This document shows, one piece after another, positions 7,974 through 16,255 of a stretch of DNA of 64,000 bases. The position numbers and the translations under genes are program-made. Origin of the DNA: Streptomyces violaceorubidus (GTDB taxonomy: Bacteria; Actinomycetota; Actinomycetes; Streptomycetales; Streptomycetaceae); assembly GCF_000717995.1 (NCBI RefSeq), contig NZ_JODM01000033.1:5450-69449 (forward strand), read 5' to 3'. Positions within the stretch are counted from its first letter, which is position 1. Each line of letters opens with the position of its first letter. A model generated the notes under the pieces. It had not been told where the DNA came from. It saw only the letters and a list, made by a program, of their open reading frames with translations, and searched no databases.

Positions 7974-8792
7974 CTACGCCGAGGGGCGTCCGGCCGTCAC
8001 CGCGTAGAAGGCGACCGCGGCCGCCGCGCCCACGTTCAGGGAGTCGACACCGTGGGACATCGGGATGCGCACCCACGTGTCGGACGCCGCCAGGGCCCGC
8101 CGGGACAGGCCGCTCCCCTCGGCGCCCAGCATGAGGGCCACCCGGTCCATGCGGTGCGGGGCGACCGCGTCGAGCGGCTCGGCCCGCTCGTCGGGGGTGA
8201 GGGCGAGGAGGGTGAAGCCCGCCTCGCCCACCGTCGCCAGACCGGCCGGCCAGGTGTCGAGGCGGGCGTACGGCACGGAGAAGACCGCGCCCATCGAGAC
8301 CTTGACGCTGCGCCGGTACAGGGGGTCCGCGCAGTCCGGGGAGAGCAGGACCGCGTCCATGCCGAGCGCGGCGGCGGAGCGGAAGATCGCGCCGATGTTG
8401 GTGTGGTCGTTGACGGACTCCATGACGACGACGCGACGGGCCGTGGTCAGGAGGTCGGCGGCCGGGGTCGGCGGCTTGCGCTGCATCGAGGCGAGCGCGC
8501 CGCGGTGCACGTGATAGCCGGTGACCTTTTCGGCGAGCGCAGGGTCGACGACGTACACCGGGGCCGGGGCCGCGTCGATGATGTCGCGCATGGTGTCGAC
8601 CCACTTGGCCGACAGCAGCATCGAGCGCATCGCGTAGCCCGCCTCGCCGGCCCGCCGGATGACCTTCTCGCCCTCGGCGATGAACAGGCCCTCGGCGGGT
8701 TCGCGGCGGCGCCGCAGTTCGACGTCGGTCAGGCCGGTGTAGTCGTGCAGGCGCGGGTCGTCGGGGTCGTCGATCGTGACGATGCCGGCCAC
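7974..8792 (-). CDS. TrmH/SpoU-family RNA 2'-O-methyltransferase
   Basis: A 272-residue SPOUT methyltransferase from GTG at 8792. An N-terminal substrate-binding part with EPAEGLFIAEGEKVIRRA is followed by the knotted SAM domain: VVMESVNDHTNIGAIFRSAAALGMDAVLL (motif 1, Asn/Arg), LMLGAEGSGLSRRAL (motif 2) and SLNVGAAAAVAFYAV (motif 3). It should methylate ribose in tRNA or rRNA. The start lies one base after the stop of the CysG-like gene, so the two are probably co-translated although no pathway link is obvious. The exact target nucleotide cannot be read from sequence. Confidence 0.9.
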   Translation of the reverse strand: MAGIVTIDDPDDPRLHDYTGLTDVELRRRREPAEGLFIAEGEKVIRRAGEAGYAMRSMLLSAKWVDTMRDIIDAAPAPVYVVDPALAEKVTGYHVHRGALASMQRKPPTPAADLLTTARRVVVMESVNDHTNIGAIFRSAAALGMDAVLLSPDCADPLYRRSVKVSMGAVFSVPYARLDTWPAGLATVGEAGFTLLALTPDERAEPLDAVAPHRMDRVALMLGAEGSGLSRRALAASDTWVRIPMSHGVDSLNVGAAAAVAFYAVTAGRPSA

Positions 8793-8793
8793 G

Positions 8794-10026
8794 TCAGACC
8801 GTCCCCTGCGGACCGACGGCGACGACCTCGCCGACGACGATGACGGCGGGCGGCCTGACCTCCTGCGCGACCACCGTGTCGGCGACGGTGGCAAGGGTCG
8901 CGTCCACCCGGCGCTGGGCGGCGGTGGTGCCCTCCTGGACGAGGGCGACCGGGGTGTCGGGTGACCTGCCGTGCGCGACGAGGGTCTCGGCGATCCGGCC
9001 GATCTTGTCGACGCCCATGAGGATCACGAGCGTGCCGGTCAGCTTCGCGAGGGACGGCCAGTCGACCAGGGAGCGCTCGTCGTCGGGGGCGACGTGCCCG
9101 CTGACCACGGTGAACTCGTGGGCGACGCCCCGGTGGGTGACCGGGATGCCGGCCGCGCCGGGGACCGAGATCGAGCTGGAGATGCCGGGGACGACGGTGC
9201 AGGCGATGCCCGCCTCGGCGAGCGCCCGCGCCTCCTCCATGCCCCGGCCGAAGACGAACGGGTCGCCGCCCTTGAGCCGTACGACCGCCTTGCCCTGCTT
9301 GGCGTGTTCGATCAGCGCGTTGTTGATGGCCTCCTGGGCCATGAAGCGCCCGTAGGGGATCTTGGCCGCGTCGATGACCTCGACGTGCGGCGGCAGTTCG
9401 GCGAGGAGGTCGCGCGGGCCGAGCCGGTCGGCGATGACGACGTCGGCCTCGGCGAGCAGGCGGCGGCCGCGGACGGTGATCAGGTCCGGGTCGCCGGGGC
9501 CCCCGCCGACCAGGGCGACGCCGGGCGTACGGGTGCGCTGGTGCGGGGCGACGAGGGTGCCGTCGCGCAGGCCCTCGACCACCGCGTCGCGGATGGCGGC
9601 GGTGTGGCGGGGGTCGCGGTGGCGCGCGTCGGTGGTGAGCACGGCGACGGTGACGCCCTCGCTGTGTCCGGTCGCCGGGGTCCAGGCCGTCGCGCGGTCG
9701 GCGTCGTCGGAGCGGACGCACCAGACGCGGTGCCGCTCGGCCTCGGCGGAGGCGGCGTTGTTGGCCTCGGTGTCGCTGGTCGCGATCAGGGCGTACCAGG
9801 CGTCCGCAAGGTCGCCCTCGGCGTACGGGCGCCGCTCCCAGGTGATCTCCCCCGAGTCCGCCATGGCCTCGACGGACGGGGTCGCACCCGGGGAGACGAG
9901 GCGGATGTCGGCGCCCGCCGCGATGAGGGCGGGCAGGCGGCGCTGGGCGACCTGTCCGCCGCCGAGGACGACCACGTGGCGGCCGGTGAGGCGGAGGCCT
10001 ACGGGGTACGCGGGGTGTTCGGCCAT
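8794..10026 (-). CDS. cysG: CysG-like sirohaem synthase: precorrin-2 dehydrogenase plus uroporphyrinogen-III methyltransferase
   Basis: A 410-residue fusion. Residues 1 to about 160 form the NAD-dependent precorrin-2 dehydrogenase/ferrochelatase part (VVVLGGGQVAQRRLPALIAAGA, IATSDTEANNAASAEAER). Residues about 165-405 form the SAM-dependent uroporphyrinogen-III C-methyltransferase (LVGGGPGDPDLITVRG, VVRLKGGDPFVFGRGMEEA, VVPGISSSISVPGAAGIPVTHRG, ILMGVDKI). Together they turn uroporphyrinogen III into precorrin-2 and sirohydrochlorin/sirohaem, serving sulfite or nitrite reductase and feeding cobalamin. An AGGAG site precedes the ATG at 10026. It lies beside bluB-cobT and cobL, consistent with the shared precursor. 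Confidence 0.93.
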   Translation of the reverse strand: MAEHPAYPVGLRLTGRHVVVLGGGQVAQRRLPALIAAGADIRLVSPGATPSVEAMADSGEITWERRPYAEGDLADAWYALIATSDTEANNAASAEAERHRVWCVRSDDADRATAWTPATGHSEGVTVAVLTTDARHRDPRHTAAIRDAVVEGLRDGTLVAPHQRTRTPGVALVGGGPGDPDLITVRGRRLLAEADVVIADRLGPRDLLAELPPHVEVIDAAKIPYGRFMAQEAINNALIEHAKQGKAVVRLKGGDPFVFGRGMEEARALAEAGIACTVVPGISSSISVPGAAGIPVTHRGVAHEFTVVSGHVAPDDERSLVDWPSLAKLTGTLVILMGVDKIGRIAETLVAHGRSPDTPVALVQEGTTAAQRRVDATLATVADTVVAQEVRPPAVIVVGEVVAVGPQGTV

Positions 10027-10045
10027 GCGGGGACGGCTCCTCTTG

Positions 10046-10097
10046 GGGCGGCGGGGCGGCGGGGCGGTGGTGCGCTGGTGCGGTGATGCGCTGGTGC
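10046..10097. repeat. Short direct repeats upstream of cysG
   Basis: A GGGGCGGC octamer recurs about three times at 10046-10068. TGCGCTGGTGC is then duplicated at 10071-10081 and 10087-10097. They occupy the 190-bp gap between the bluB-cobT stop and the CysG start. Confidence 0.6.
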
Positions 10098-10217
10098 TGA
10101 CGTGCGCATTTTAAGGTGCGGCCGGGAGCGGGGGCTCGGTCGGTCCGTTGGCTGGACCTCTCTGCCGCGGGTCCGCCGGGCGGCCCCCGGAACCGCCCCC
10201 GCCCGGCCTCCGCGACT

Positions 10218-13200
10218 CTACTTCTCGGTGACCCCCGCCGAGTCGAACGTCGCCACCTCGTGCATGGCCCGGGCCGTGCTCTGCACCATGGGCAGGGCGA
10301 GCAGCGCGCCCGTGCCCTCGCCGAGGCGGAGGTCGAGGTCGACCAGCGGACGCAGGCCCAGCTTGTTGAGCGCGGCGACATGGCCGGGCTCGGCGCTGCG
10401 GTGGCCGGCGATGCAGGCCGCCAGCACCTCGGGGGCGATCGCGCGGGCCACCAGGGCGGCGGCACCGGCGCTGACGCCGTCCAGGATCACGGGGGTGCGC
10501 AGGGAGGCGCCGCCGAGCAGCAGGCCCACCATGGCCGCGTGCTCGAAGCCGCCGATCGCCGCGAGCACGCCGATCGGGTCGGCCGGGTCCGGCTGGTGGA
10601 GTTCGAGGGCGCGGCGGACGACCTCGGTCTTGCGGGCCAGCGTCTCGTCGTTGATGCCGGTGCCGCGGCCGGTGACCTCGGCCGGATCGGCGCCGGTGAA
10701 GACGGAGATGAGGGCGGCGGACGCGGTGGTGTTCGCGATGCCCATCTCGCCGGTGAGCAGTGCCTTGTTGCCGGCCGCCACCAGGTCGCGGGCGGTCTCG
10801 ATGCCGACCTCGATGGCCTGCTTGGCCTCCTCGCGGGTCATCGCCGCGCCGGTGGTCATGTCGGAGGTGCCCGCGCGGACCTTGCGGGGCAGCAGGCCCG
10901 GCGTCGCGGGCAGGTCGGTGGCGACACCGACGTCCACGACGCACACCTCGGCGCCGACCTGGGTGGCGAAGGCGTTGCAGACCGCTCCGCCGCCGAGGAA
11001 GTTGGCCACCATCTGGGCGGTGACCTCCTGCGGCCAGGGGGTGACGCCCTGGGCGTGCACCCCGTGGTCGCCGGCGAAGACGGCGACGGCCGCGGGCTCC
11101 GGGATGGGCGGCGGGCACTGCCGGGACAGCCCGGACAGCTGCGCGGAGATGATCTCCAGCATGCCGAGCGCGCCGGCCGGCTTGGTCATCCGCTTCTGCC
11201 GTTCCCACGCCTCGCCGAGCGCCTTGGCGTCCAGCGGGCGGATCTGCGCGACGGTCTCGGCGAGCAGGTCGTGCGGTGCCTCGCCCGGCAGGGCGCGACG
11301 CCCGTACGTCTCCTCGTGCACCACCCACGACAGCGGGCGACGCTTGGACCAGCCGGCCTGCATCAGCTCGGGCTCGTCCGGGAACTCGTCGACGTAGCCG
11401 ACACACAGGTAGGCGACGATGTCCAGGTGCTCGGGCAGGCCGAGGGCGCGGACCATCTCGCGCTCGTCGAAGAAGCTGACCCAGCCGACGCCGAGGCCCT
11501 CGGCGCGGGCGGCGAGCCAGAGGTTCTCGACGGCGAGCGCGGAGGAGTACGGCGCCATCTGGGGCTGCGTGTGGCGGCCGAGGGTGTGCCGGCCGCCGCG
11601 GGTCGGGTCGGCGGTGACGACGATGTTGACCGGAGTGTCGAGGATGGCCTCGATCTTCAGTTCCTTGAACTGCTTGGCCCGGCCCTTGGGCAGCGACTTC
11701 GCGTACGCGTCGCGCTGACGCGTCGCCAGTTCGTGCATGGCGCGGCGGGTGTCGGCGGAGCGGATGACGACGAAGTCCCAGGGCTGCGAGTGGCCGACGG
11801 AGGGCGCGGTGTGCGCGGCCTCCAGGACCCGGAGCAGCACCTCGTGCGGGATGGGGTCGCTGCGGAAGCCGTTGCGGATGTCGCGGCGTTCGCGCATGAC
11901 CTTCAGCACGGCCTCCCGCTCGGCGTCGTCGTAGGCGGGTGCCGCCGGGCCGACGGGCCGGGGTGCCGCCGCGGCCGCGGCCGTGCTCGCGTCCCGGTCC
12001 TGCTGGTCCTGCTGGTCCTGCTGGTCTGCCTGGTCTTCCTGTCCGGCGTCGCGGGTGTCCAGGTCGTCGACGCTCTGGGCGACTTCGACATCGACTTCGA
12101 CTTCGGGGTCGGCCTCGCGCGGCACCGGTACGGCGGCCACGGCGTCCTCGGCCTCCGGGGCCGCGGCGACGGGCTCCGGTGCCGGGAACTCCGGCGGGAC
12201 CAGGACCGTCTCGGGCGGCGTGGGGGCGAGGTGCGGGGTGGTGGGCACCTGTCCGCCGTCGACGGGCAGGAACTGGCCCACGGGCTGGGCGGGGTGCGGT
12301 TCCTGGGCGTCGGGGGCCGGCGCGGGCACGGGCTCCGCCGTGCCGTCGGCCACGGCCGCCTCCTGCTCCTGCTCCTGCTCCTGCGCCAGGTCGGCGTCCG
12401 GGACGGACTGGGGGCCCTGGGCGGGCTGCGGTGCGGGGGCCTCGGCGGGCTGCGGCTCCACAGCGGCTTCCGGGGACGGCTGCGGGACGGCGGACCGCGG
12501 CGCGGGCGAAACGTCCGGCTGCGCCGCGGGCTCCGCCTCGGCGGCAGCGGGCTCGTCCGGAGCCGGGGACGGCTCGGGGCTGGCGGTTTCGGGCACGGGC
12601 ACGGACACGGCCGCCCCGGGTTCCGCGACGGCCACCGACGCGTCGGACGCCTGGACGTCATCCTGCTCGGGCTCGGGCTCGGCCTCGGCCTCGGGTACGT
12701 CGGAGGGCGGGACCTCCCCCGGGGCGGCGGCCTCCGGGGTGTCGCCCACCGGCGCTTCGTCGAGCGGTCGCGGTGCTTCTGCCGGGGCCACCGCCGGTTC
12801 CTCCACCGGTGCTTCCTCCGGCGGCGCCTGCAGGGGGTGGACCACGGAAGGCTCCTGGGCCTCCGGGACCGCGGGCGCCGCCTCCGGCCCCGCGTTGTCC
12901 TGAGACGTCTGGACGGGCGGCTCGGTCACCGAGGTCACGGGGACCACGGGGACCACGGGCTCCGCCGGGACCGCCTCGGGAGCCGGTACGGCGTCCTCCG
13001 CGGGACCGCTCGTCTGCTCCGCGTCGGCCCGCGCCACCTCCTGCGGTTCGCCGGACTCGCCCGCGCCTGCCGGCGTCCCGCCCGTCGCCGCCACGGCCTC
13101 CGTCGCCACGCGGGTCACGAGCGCCTGGGCCGCGCCCACCGGCTCGGCCGACTGCTGCTCGGGTACCGGAACAACCGTTTCCGCATGCCCCGCCCCGGCG

Positions 13201-13739
13201 TTCACCGGGGCCTCCTGGGCGGGGGCCACCGTCTGTGCTCCCCAGGGAGCCGCCGCCTGCAGGGTCGGCGCGGCGGCCTGCGGCGCGTCGAGGTACTCGG
13301 GTCCCGCGGCCGGCGGGCCGGGGTGCCGTACCGGCGCGTCGGCGGGGCCGCGGTCGGCGAGGGAGCGGACCGGGCTCGCGGAGCTGTCCGGGATCGGTGG
13401 ACCGAGGTGGAGGGGCCTGCGCGGCGGGGCCGGGGCGGAGGCGGCGTCCTGCGCCGGGTCGGGCAGCCGGACGCCGCCGAGGTCGACCGAGCCGCTGTCA
13501 CGGCCGGACATCTCGTGCGGGCCGGGCTGGTGCACGGTCTCGACGACCGGCTCCGGCGCCGGCGGCGCGACCTCGTTGCCCCAGGCACTCTGGGCTCCCG
13601 GCAGCAACAACAGGTCCTCGTCCTCGGCGGTGGCCTCGGAGAGGTAGGTGTACGCGCCGGGTGCGGGGACGCCCGGCTGCTCCACCATGCCTGCGTTCTC
13701 CGGCAGCCCCTCGCCCGGGATCTGGCCGGTGTCGGTCAT
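10218..13739 (-). CDS. cobT: BluB-CobT fusion with long disordered N-terminal region
   Basis: About 1,173 residues from ATG at 13739, behind GAGGGG at six bases; ATG at 13757 is weaker. Residues 1 to about 600 are low-complexity, rich in Pro, Glu, Ala and Val, with short repeats such as DQQDQQDQQD and QEQEQEQE. Residues about 603-818 are a BluB-type nitroreductase (MRERRDIRNGFRSDPIP, APSVGHSQPWDFVVI, GLGVGWVSFFD), which makes 5,6-dimethylbenzimidazole from reduced FMN. Residues about 820-1173 are CobT (AVFAGDHGVHAQGVTPWPQ, GEMGIANTTASAAL, EGTGALLALPMVQ), which makes alpha-ribazole phosphate. One chain thus makes and activates the lower cobalamin ligand. The role of the disordered half is unknown. 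Confidence 0.92.
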   Translation of the reverse strand: MTDTGQIPGEGLPENAGMVEQPGVPAPGAYTYLSEATAEDEDLLLLPGAQSAWGNEVAPPAPEPVVETVHQPGPHEMSGRDSGSVDLGGVRLPDPAQDAASAPAPPRRPLHLGPPIPDSSASPVRSLADRGPADAPVRHPGPPAAGPEYLDAPQAAAPTLQAAAPWGAQTVAPAQEAPVNAGAGHAETVVPVPEQQSAEPVGAAQALVTRVATEAVAATGGTPAGAGESGEPQEVARADAEQTSGPAEDAVPAPEAVPAEPVVPVVPVTSVTEPPVQTSQDNAGPEAAPAVPEAQEPSVVHPLQAPPEEAPVEEPAVAPAEAPRPLDEAPVGDTPEAAAPGEVPPSDVPEAEAEPEPEQDDVQASDASVAVAEPGAAVSVPVPETASPEPSPAPDEPAAAEAEPAAQPDVSPAPRSAVPQPSPEAAVEPQPAEAPAPQPAQGPQSVPDADLAQEQEQEQEAAVADGTAEPVPAPAPDAQEPHPAQPVGQFLPVDGGQVPTTPHLAPTPPETVLVPPEFPAPEPVAAAPEAEDAVAAVPVPREADPEVEVDVEVAQSVDDLDTRDAGQEDQADQQDQQDQQDRDASTAAAAAAPRPVGPAAPAYDDAEREAVLKVMRERRDIRNGFRSDPIPHEVLLRVLEAAHTAPSVGHSQPWDFVVIRSADTRRAMHELATRQRDAYAKSLPKGRAKQFKELKIEAILDTPVNIVVTADPTRGGRHTLGRHTQPQMAPYSSALAVENLWLAARAEGLGVGWVSFFDEREMVRALGLPEHLDIVAYLCVGYVDEFPDEPELMQAGWSKRRPLSWVVHEETYGRRALPGEAPHDLLAETVAQIRPLDAKALGEAWERQKRMTKPAGALGMLEIISAQLSGLSRQCPPPIPEPAAVAVFAGDHGVHAQGVTPWPQEVTAQMVANFLGGGAVCNAFATQVGAEVCVVDVGVATDLPATPGLLPRKVRAGTSDMTTGAAMTREEAKQAIEVGIETARDLVAAGNKALLTGEMGIANTTASAALISVFTGADPAEVTGRGTGINDETLARKTEVVRRALELHQPDPADPIGVLAAIGGFEHAAMVGLLLGGASLRTPVILDGVSAGAAALVARAIAPEVLAACIAGHRSAEPGHVAALNKLGLRPLVDLDLRLGEGTGALLALPMVQSTARAMHEVATFDSAGVTEK

Positions 13740-13769
13740 GCGTAACCCCTCGCCCATCGGTTAGTGCTT

Positions 13770-13874
13770 CTACGACCAGCTCACCCGGGACGGCGCACCG
13801 ACCGCCCCGTAGTGAAGAACGAGCGGGCGTGCCCAGCGGCACGAACGACCCGCGGGAAAAGACGACAAAGCCAT
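13770..13874 (-). CDS. Possible short leader ORF before bluB-cobT
   Basis: A 34-codon frame (MALSSFPAGRSCRW at the start, ending SRVSWS) lies 31 bp upstream of the bluB-cobT start. Its ATG is inside an imperfect hairpin (13863-13889). Trp, Cys and Arg are frequent for its size. No strong ribosome site. It may be translated as a leader or may be chance. Confidence 0.3.
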   Translation of the reverse strand: MALSSFPAGRSCRWARPLVLHYGAVGAPSRVSWS

Positions 13875-13889
13875 TGAGTGGCATTGTCG
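13863..13889 (-). promoter_or_regulatory. Hairpin in the bluB-cobT upstream region
   Basis: A 27-nt inverted repeat with arms CGACAA and GCCA on either side of a 5-nt loop and one mismatch. It covers the start codon of the short ORF. The 373-bp gap to cobL lacks the conserved core of a cobalamin riboswitch; I looked for the GCCACTG box and found only GCCACTC here. Confidence 0.4.
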
Positions 13890-14112
13890 CGGTCGTTCCC
13901 CCGCCACGACAGCTTGATCCGCGACGGCCCGCTGTGGACTGCGCCACGTTGCGCGTCCTCCGGTTCTGCCGTACCACACCCGCCCCCGAAGGAGTGGGTT
14001 TTTACGGACATCGACCGACGAACTGCCGGGTGTCCGCATGCGGTACAACAATCCGCCAGCCTACCCCGCGCGGTATGACCAACCGATCACGGGGCGCGCT
14101 CCCCCTCGCTCC

Positions 14113-15339
14113 TCAGCGGGGTGACTCGCGCCGCACGATCTCTCCGCTGAGCAGGAACGCGACGCTCCGCTCCGTCTCCGTCCAGGCACGGGTGTCGAGT
14201 CCGACGGACTGCAACAGGGCGCACTCGACGCGGTACCCGTGCTCCGTCAGGTCCCTGCCCACGAGTTCGGCCGCGTCGCGCGTCGCGGCGTGCGCGACGA
14301 TGCGCTGCGGACGGCGGTCCGCGACCGCGGAGACCACGGCCGCTCCCCCGCCGCCGACCCGTACGACGTCCGGTTCGGGGAGGTTCTCCAGGATGTGCGG
14401 GGCGTCGCCGTGCACGGTCTGGAGCTGGACGCCGAAGTGCCGTGCGGTGGCCTCGGTACGGGCGCAGGCCTCCGCGTCCCGGTCGACCGCGATGACGGCG
14501 GCGCCGCCACGGGCGGCCTCGGTGGCGAAGGCGCCGCTGCCGCAGCCGATGTCCCACACGAGGTCGCCGAGGCGGGGCCCGAGCCGGGCGAGTTGGGCGG
14601 TGCGCAGCAGATCGGTCTCGCCCTCGCCCAGTTCACCGCCGTAGGCCGAGGCGGGCAGCGACCAGCCGCGGGGGCCGGTGGCGGGGTCGCGGCCGGCGAT
14701 CCAGCCGGTGCCGTCGCCCGCGGGGGCCGGTCCGGCGCTGCCGCCCGCGACGATAACGACGTTCGGGTCGCGCCAGGTGTGGTCGGCGGCCTTGTCGGAG
14801 GTGACGACGGTGACCCGCTCGCGGGTGGTGCCGAGCTCCTCGCAGATGACGAAGGTGCGGTGGACGCCCTCCATCAGCAGCCCGAGTTCGGCCGGTCCGG
14901 CGCCCGGTGAGGTGAGGACGGCGACCTTGGTGTGGGCCCGACATACGTTCACCGCGCGTCGCAGGGTGCGGGGGTGGGCGACGACCACATGGGCGTCGTC
15001 CCAGGGCATCCCGGCGCGGGCGAAGGCGGCGGCCACGGAGGAGACGGCGGGGACGACCTCCACCTCCAGGCCGAACTCGGGAGCCCGCAGGGTGCGCACG
15101 ACGCCGAAGAAGCCGGGGTCGCCGTCGGCCAGCACCACCGTGGTGCCGCGGTGGGCGGCGAGGCGGCGGGCGGCGAGGGCGACGCTGCCCAGGCGGATGC
15201 GTTCGGCGTCGGGTGGTACCTCGGGAAGTGCCAGGTGGTGGGCGGCGCCGGCCACCAGGGTGGCGGCGCCCAGTGCGGAACGTGCCGCGGCGGTCAGCGG
15301 CGAACCGTCCCAGCCGATCACCGTGACCCGGTCGGCCAT
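14113..15339 (-). CDS. cobL: Precorrin-6Y C5,15-methyltransferase (decarboxylating), CbiE-CbiT fusion
   Basis: A 408-residue two-domain cobalamin enzyme. Residues 1 to about 205 are the CbiE-type tetrapyrrole methylase (VTVIGWDGSPLTAAAR, VVLADGDPGFFGVVRTL, AFARAGMPWDDAHVVVAHPR). Residues about 215-408 are the CbiT-type Rossmann methyltransferase with LVWDIGCGSGAFATEAA and VIAVDRDAEAC as the SAM site. It methylates C5 and C15 of precorrin-6B and removes the C12 acetate carboxylate. ATG at 15339 follows GGAGA. Both genes neighbouring it downstream (bluB-cobT, cysG) act in the same pathway, though a 373-bp gap separates it from bluB-cobT. Confidence 0.92.
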   Translation of the reverse strand: MADRVTVIGWDGSPLTAAARSALGAATLVAGAAHHLALPEVPPDAERIRLGSVALAARRLAAHRGTTVVLADGDPGFFGVVRTLRAPEFGLEVEVVPAVSSVAAAFARAGMPWDDAHVVVAHPRTLRRAVNVCRAHTKVAVLTSPGAGPAELGLLMEGVHRTFVICEELGTTRERVTVVTSDKAADHTWRDPNVVIVAGGSAGPAPAGDGTGWIAGRDPATGPRGWSLPASAYGGELGEGETDLLRTAQLARLGPRLGDLVWDIGCGSGAFATEAARGGAAVIAVDRDAEACARTEATARHFGVQLQTVHGDAPHILENLPEPDVVRVGGGGAAVVSAVADRRPQRIVAHAATRDAAELVGRDLTEHGYRVECALLQSVGLDTRAWTETERSVAFLLSGEIVRRESPR

Positions 15340-15458
15340 CGTCGTCAGTCTCCAGGGTTTTCGCAGGTCGTGGTCGCGGTACCGTCGCGGGCGCGCCCCG
15401 TGAGGGTACCTGGTGCGGCCCGGCTCCGCAGTGGTGGCGCCGGTCGGCCCCCCCTCTG

Positions 15459-16097
15459 TCAGTTCCAGTCCGTGAAGGTCGTGAAACCGTCGGTGTCGGT
15501 CAGCTGTCCGGTGGTGCCTTCGAGGTCCTCCGGCAGCAGGCTCCACACGATGAAGTCGGTGCGTACGTCCGTCCAGACGCCGTCGTCGCCGCGGGTGCGC
15601 GCGATGCAGGCGCCGCGCAGGACTCCCTCGTTGATGCAGCCGATCTTCTGGGCGACCTGCTGGGAGGCGGTGTTGTCGGCCGCGGTGCGCAGCTCGACGC
15701 GCTCGAACTTCTGGTCGCCGAAGAGCCACTGGGCGGTGGCGAGCGCCGCCTCGGACGCGTACCCCTCACCCCGGGCCCAGGGGGCGACTATGTAGGACAG
15801 CTCGGTGGACCGTACGTGCCAGTTGGTCTTGGCCAGCTGGATGACGCCGACCAGCCGCTGGGTCAGGAACTCGGTGACGGCGAGGTCGAGCCCGCGGCCC
15901 GCGGTGCGCTCGGCGGGGGCGTGGTCGCCGATCCAGGTGCCGGCGTCGGCCTCGGTGAAGGGCTGGGGGACGTGGGTCCAGGCGGCGACCTGCTCGTCAT
16001 TCATCATCGCGGCCAGCGCGGGGACGTCGTCCTCGTCGAGGGGGCGCAGCACCAACCGCTCCGTGCTGATGGAGATGTTGGGGAAGGTGCTCGTCAT
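15459..16097 (-). CDS. RimJ/RimL-type GNAT acetyltransferase
   Basis: A 212-residue protein from ATG at 16097, chosen because GGAG lies seven bases upstream; the longer frame would run into the metQ terminator. RLVLRPLDEDDVPALAAMM begins the domain, SYIVAPWARGEGYASEAALATAQWLF carries the acetyl-CoA loop (RGEGYA), and VELRTAADNTASQQVAQKIGCINEG matches the RimJ/RimL signature. These enzymes acetylate N-termini of ribosomal proteins or small amines; the substrate here is unknown. It sits alone between cobL and the methionine transporter. Confidence 0.87.
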   Translation of the reverse strand: MTSTFPNISISTERLVLRPLDEDDVPALAAMMNDEQVAAWTHVPQPFTEADAGTWIGDHAPAERTAGRGLDLAVTEFLTQRLVGVIQLAKTNWHVRSTELSYIVAPWARGEGYASEAALATAQWLFGDQKFERVELRTAADNTASQQVAQKIGCINEGVLRGACIARTRGDDGVWTDVRTDFIVWSLLPEDLEGTTGQLTDTDGFTTFTDWN

Positions 16098-16175
16098 GCG
16101 CCGCTCCGTAACCTGTGTGACCGTCAGGGCCTGTTCGAACTGCCCAGCATGCAGCATGAAAGCACTCAACCACAC

Positions 16176-16213
16176 CACCGGGTCCGCCCCGTGAGCACGG
16201 AGCGGACCCGGTG
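16176..16213. terminator. Terminator downstream of metQ
   Basis: A perfect 12-bp stem (16176-16187 with 16202-16213), loop 14 nt. It lies 43 bp past the metQ stop and 79 bp upstream of the GNAT start, separating the two leftward units. Confidence 0.75.
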
Positions 16214-16255
16214 GGTGACGCGGTGTCCGGCCCGTACGGCGGGCCGGAGGGAGGG

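Noticed and set aside
10116..13745. A 1,200-codon frame opposite bluB-cobT
   Set aside because: Its protein is Gly/Arg/Val-rich with no domain, and the other strand encodes BluB and CobT.
13740..14112. Cobalamin riboswitch before bluB-cobT
   Set aside because: Only GCCACTC resembles the B12 box; the rest of the conserved core was not found.
16098..16178. Longer start for the RimJ/RimL-type GNAT gene
   Set aside because: It would overlap the metQ terminator; ATG 16097 has a proper GGAG site.
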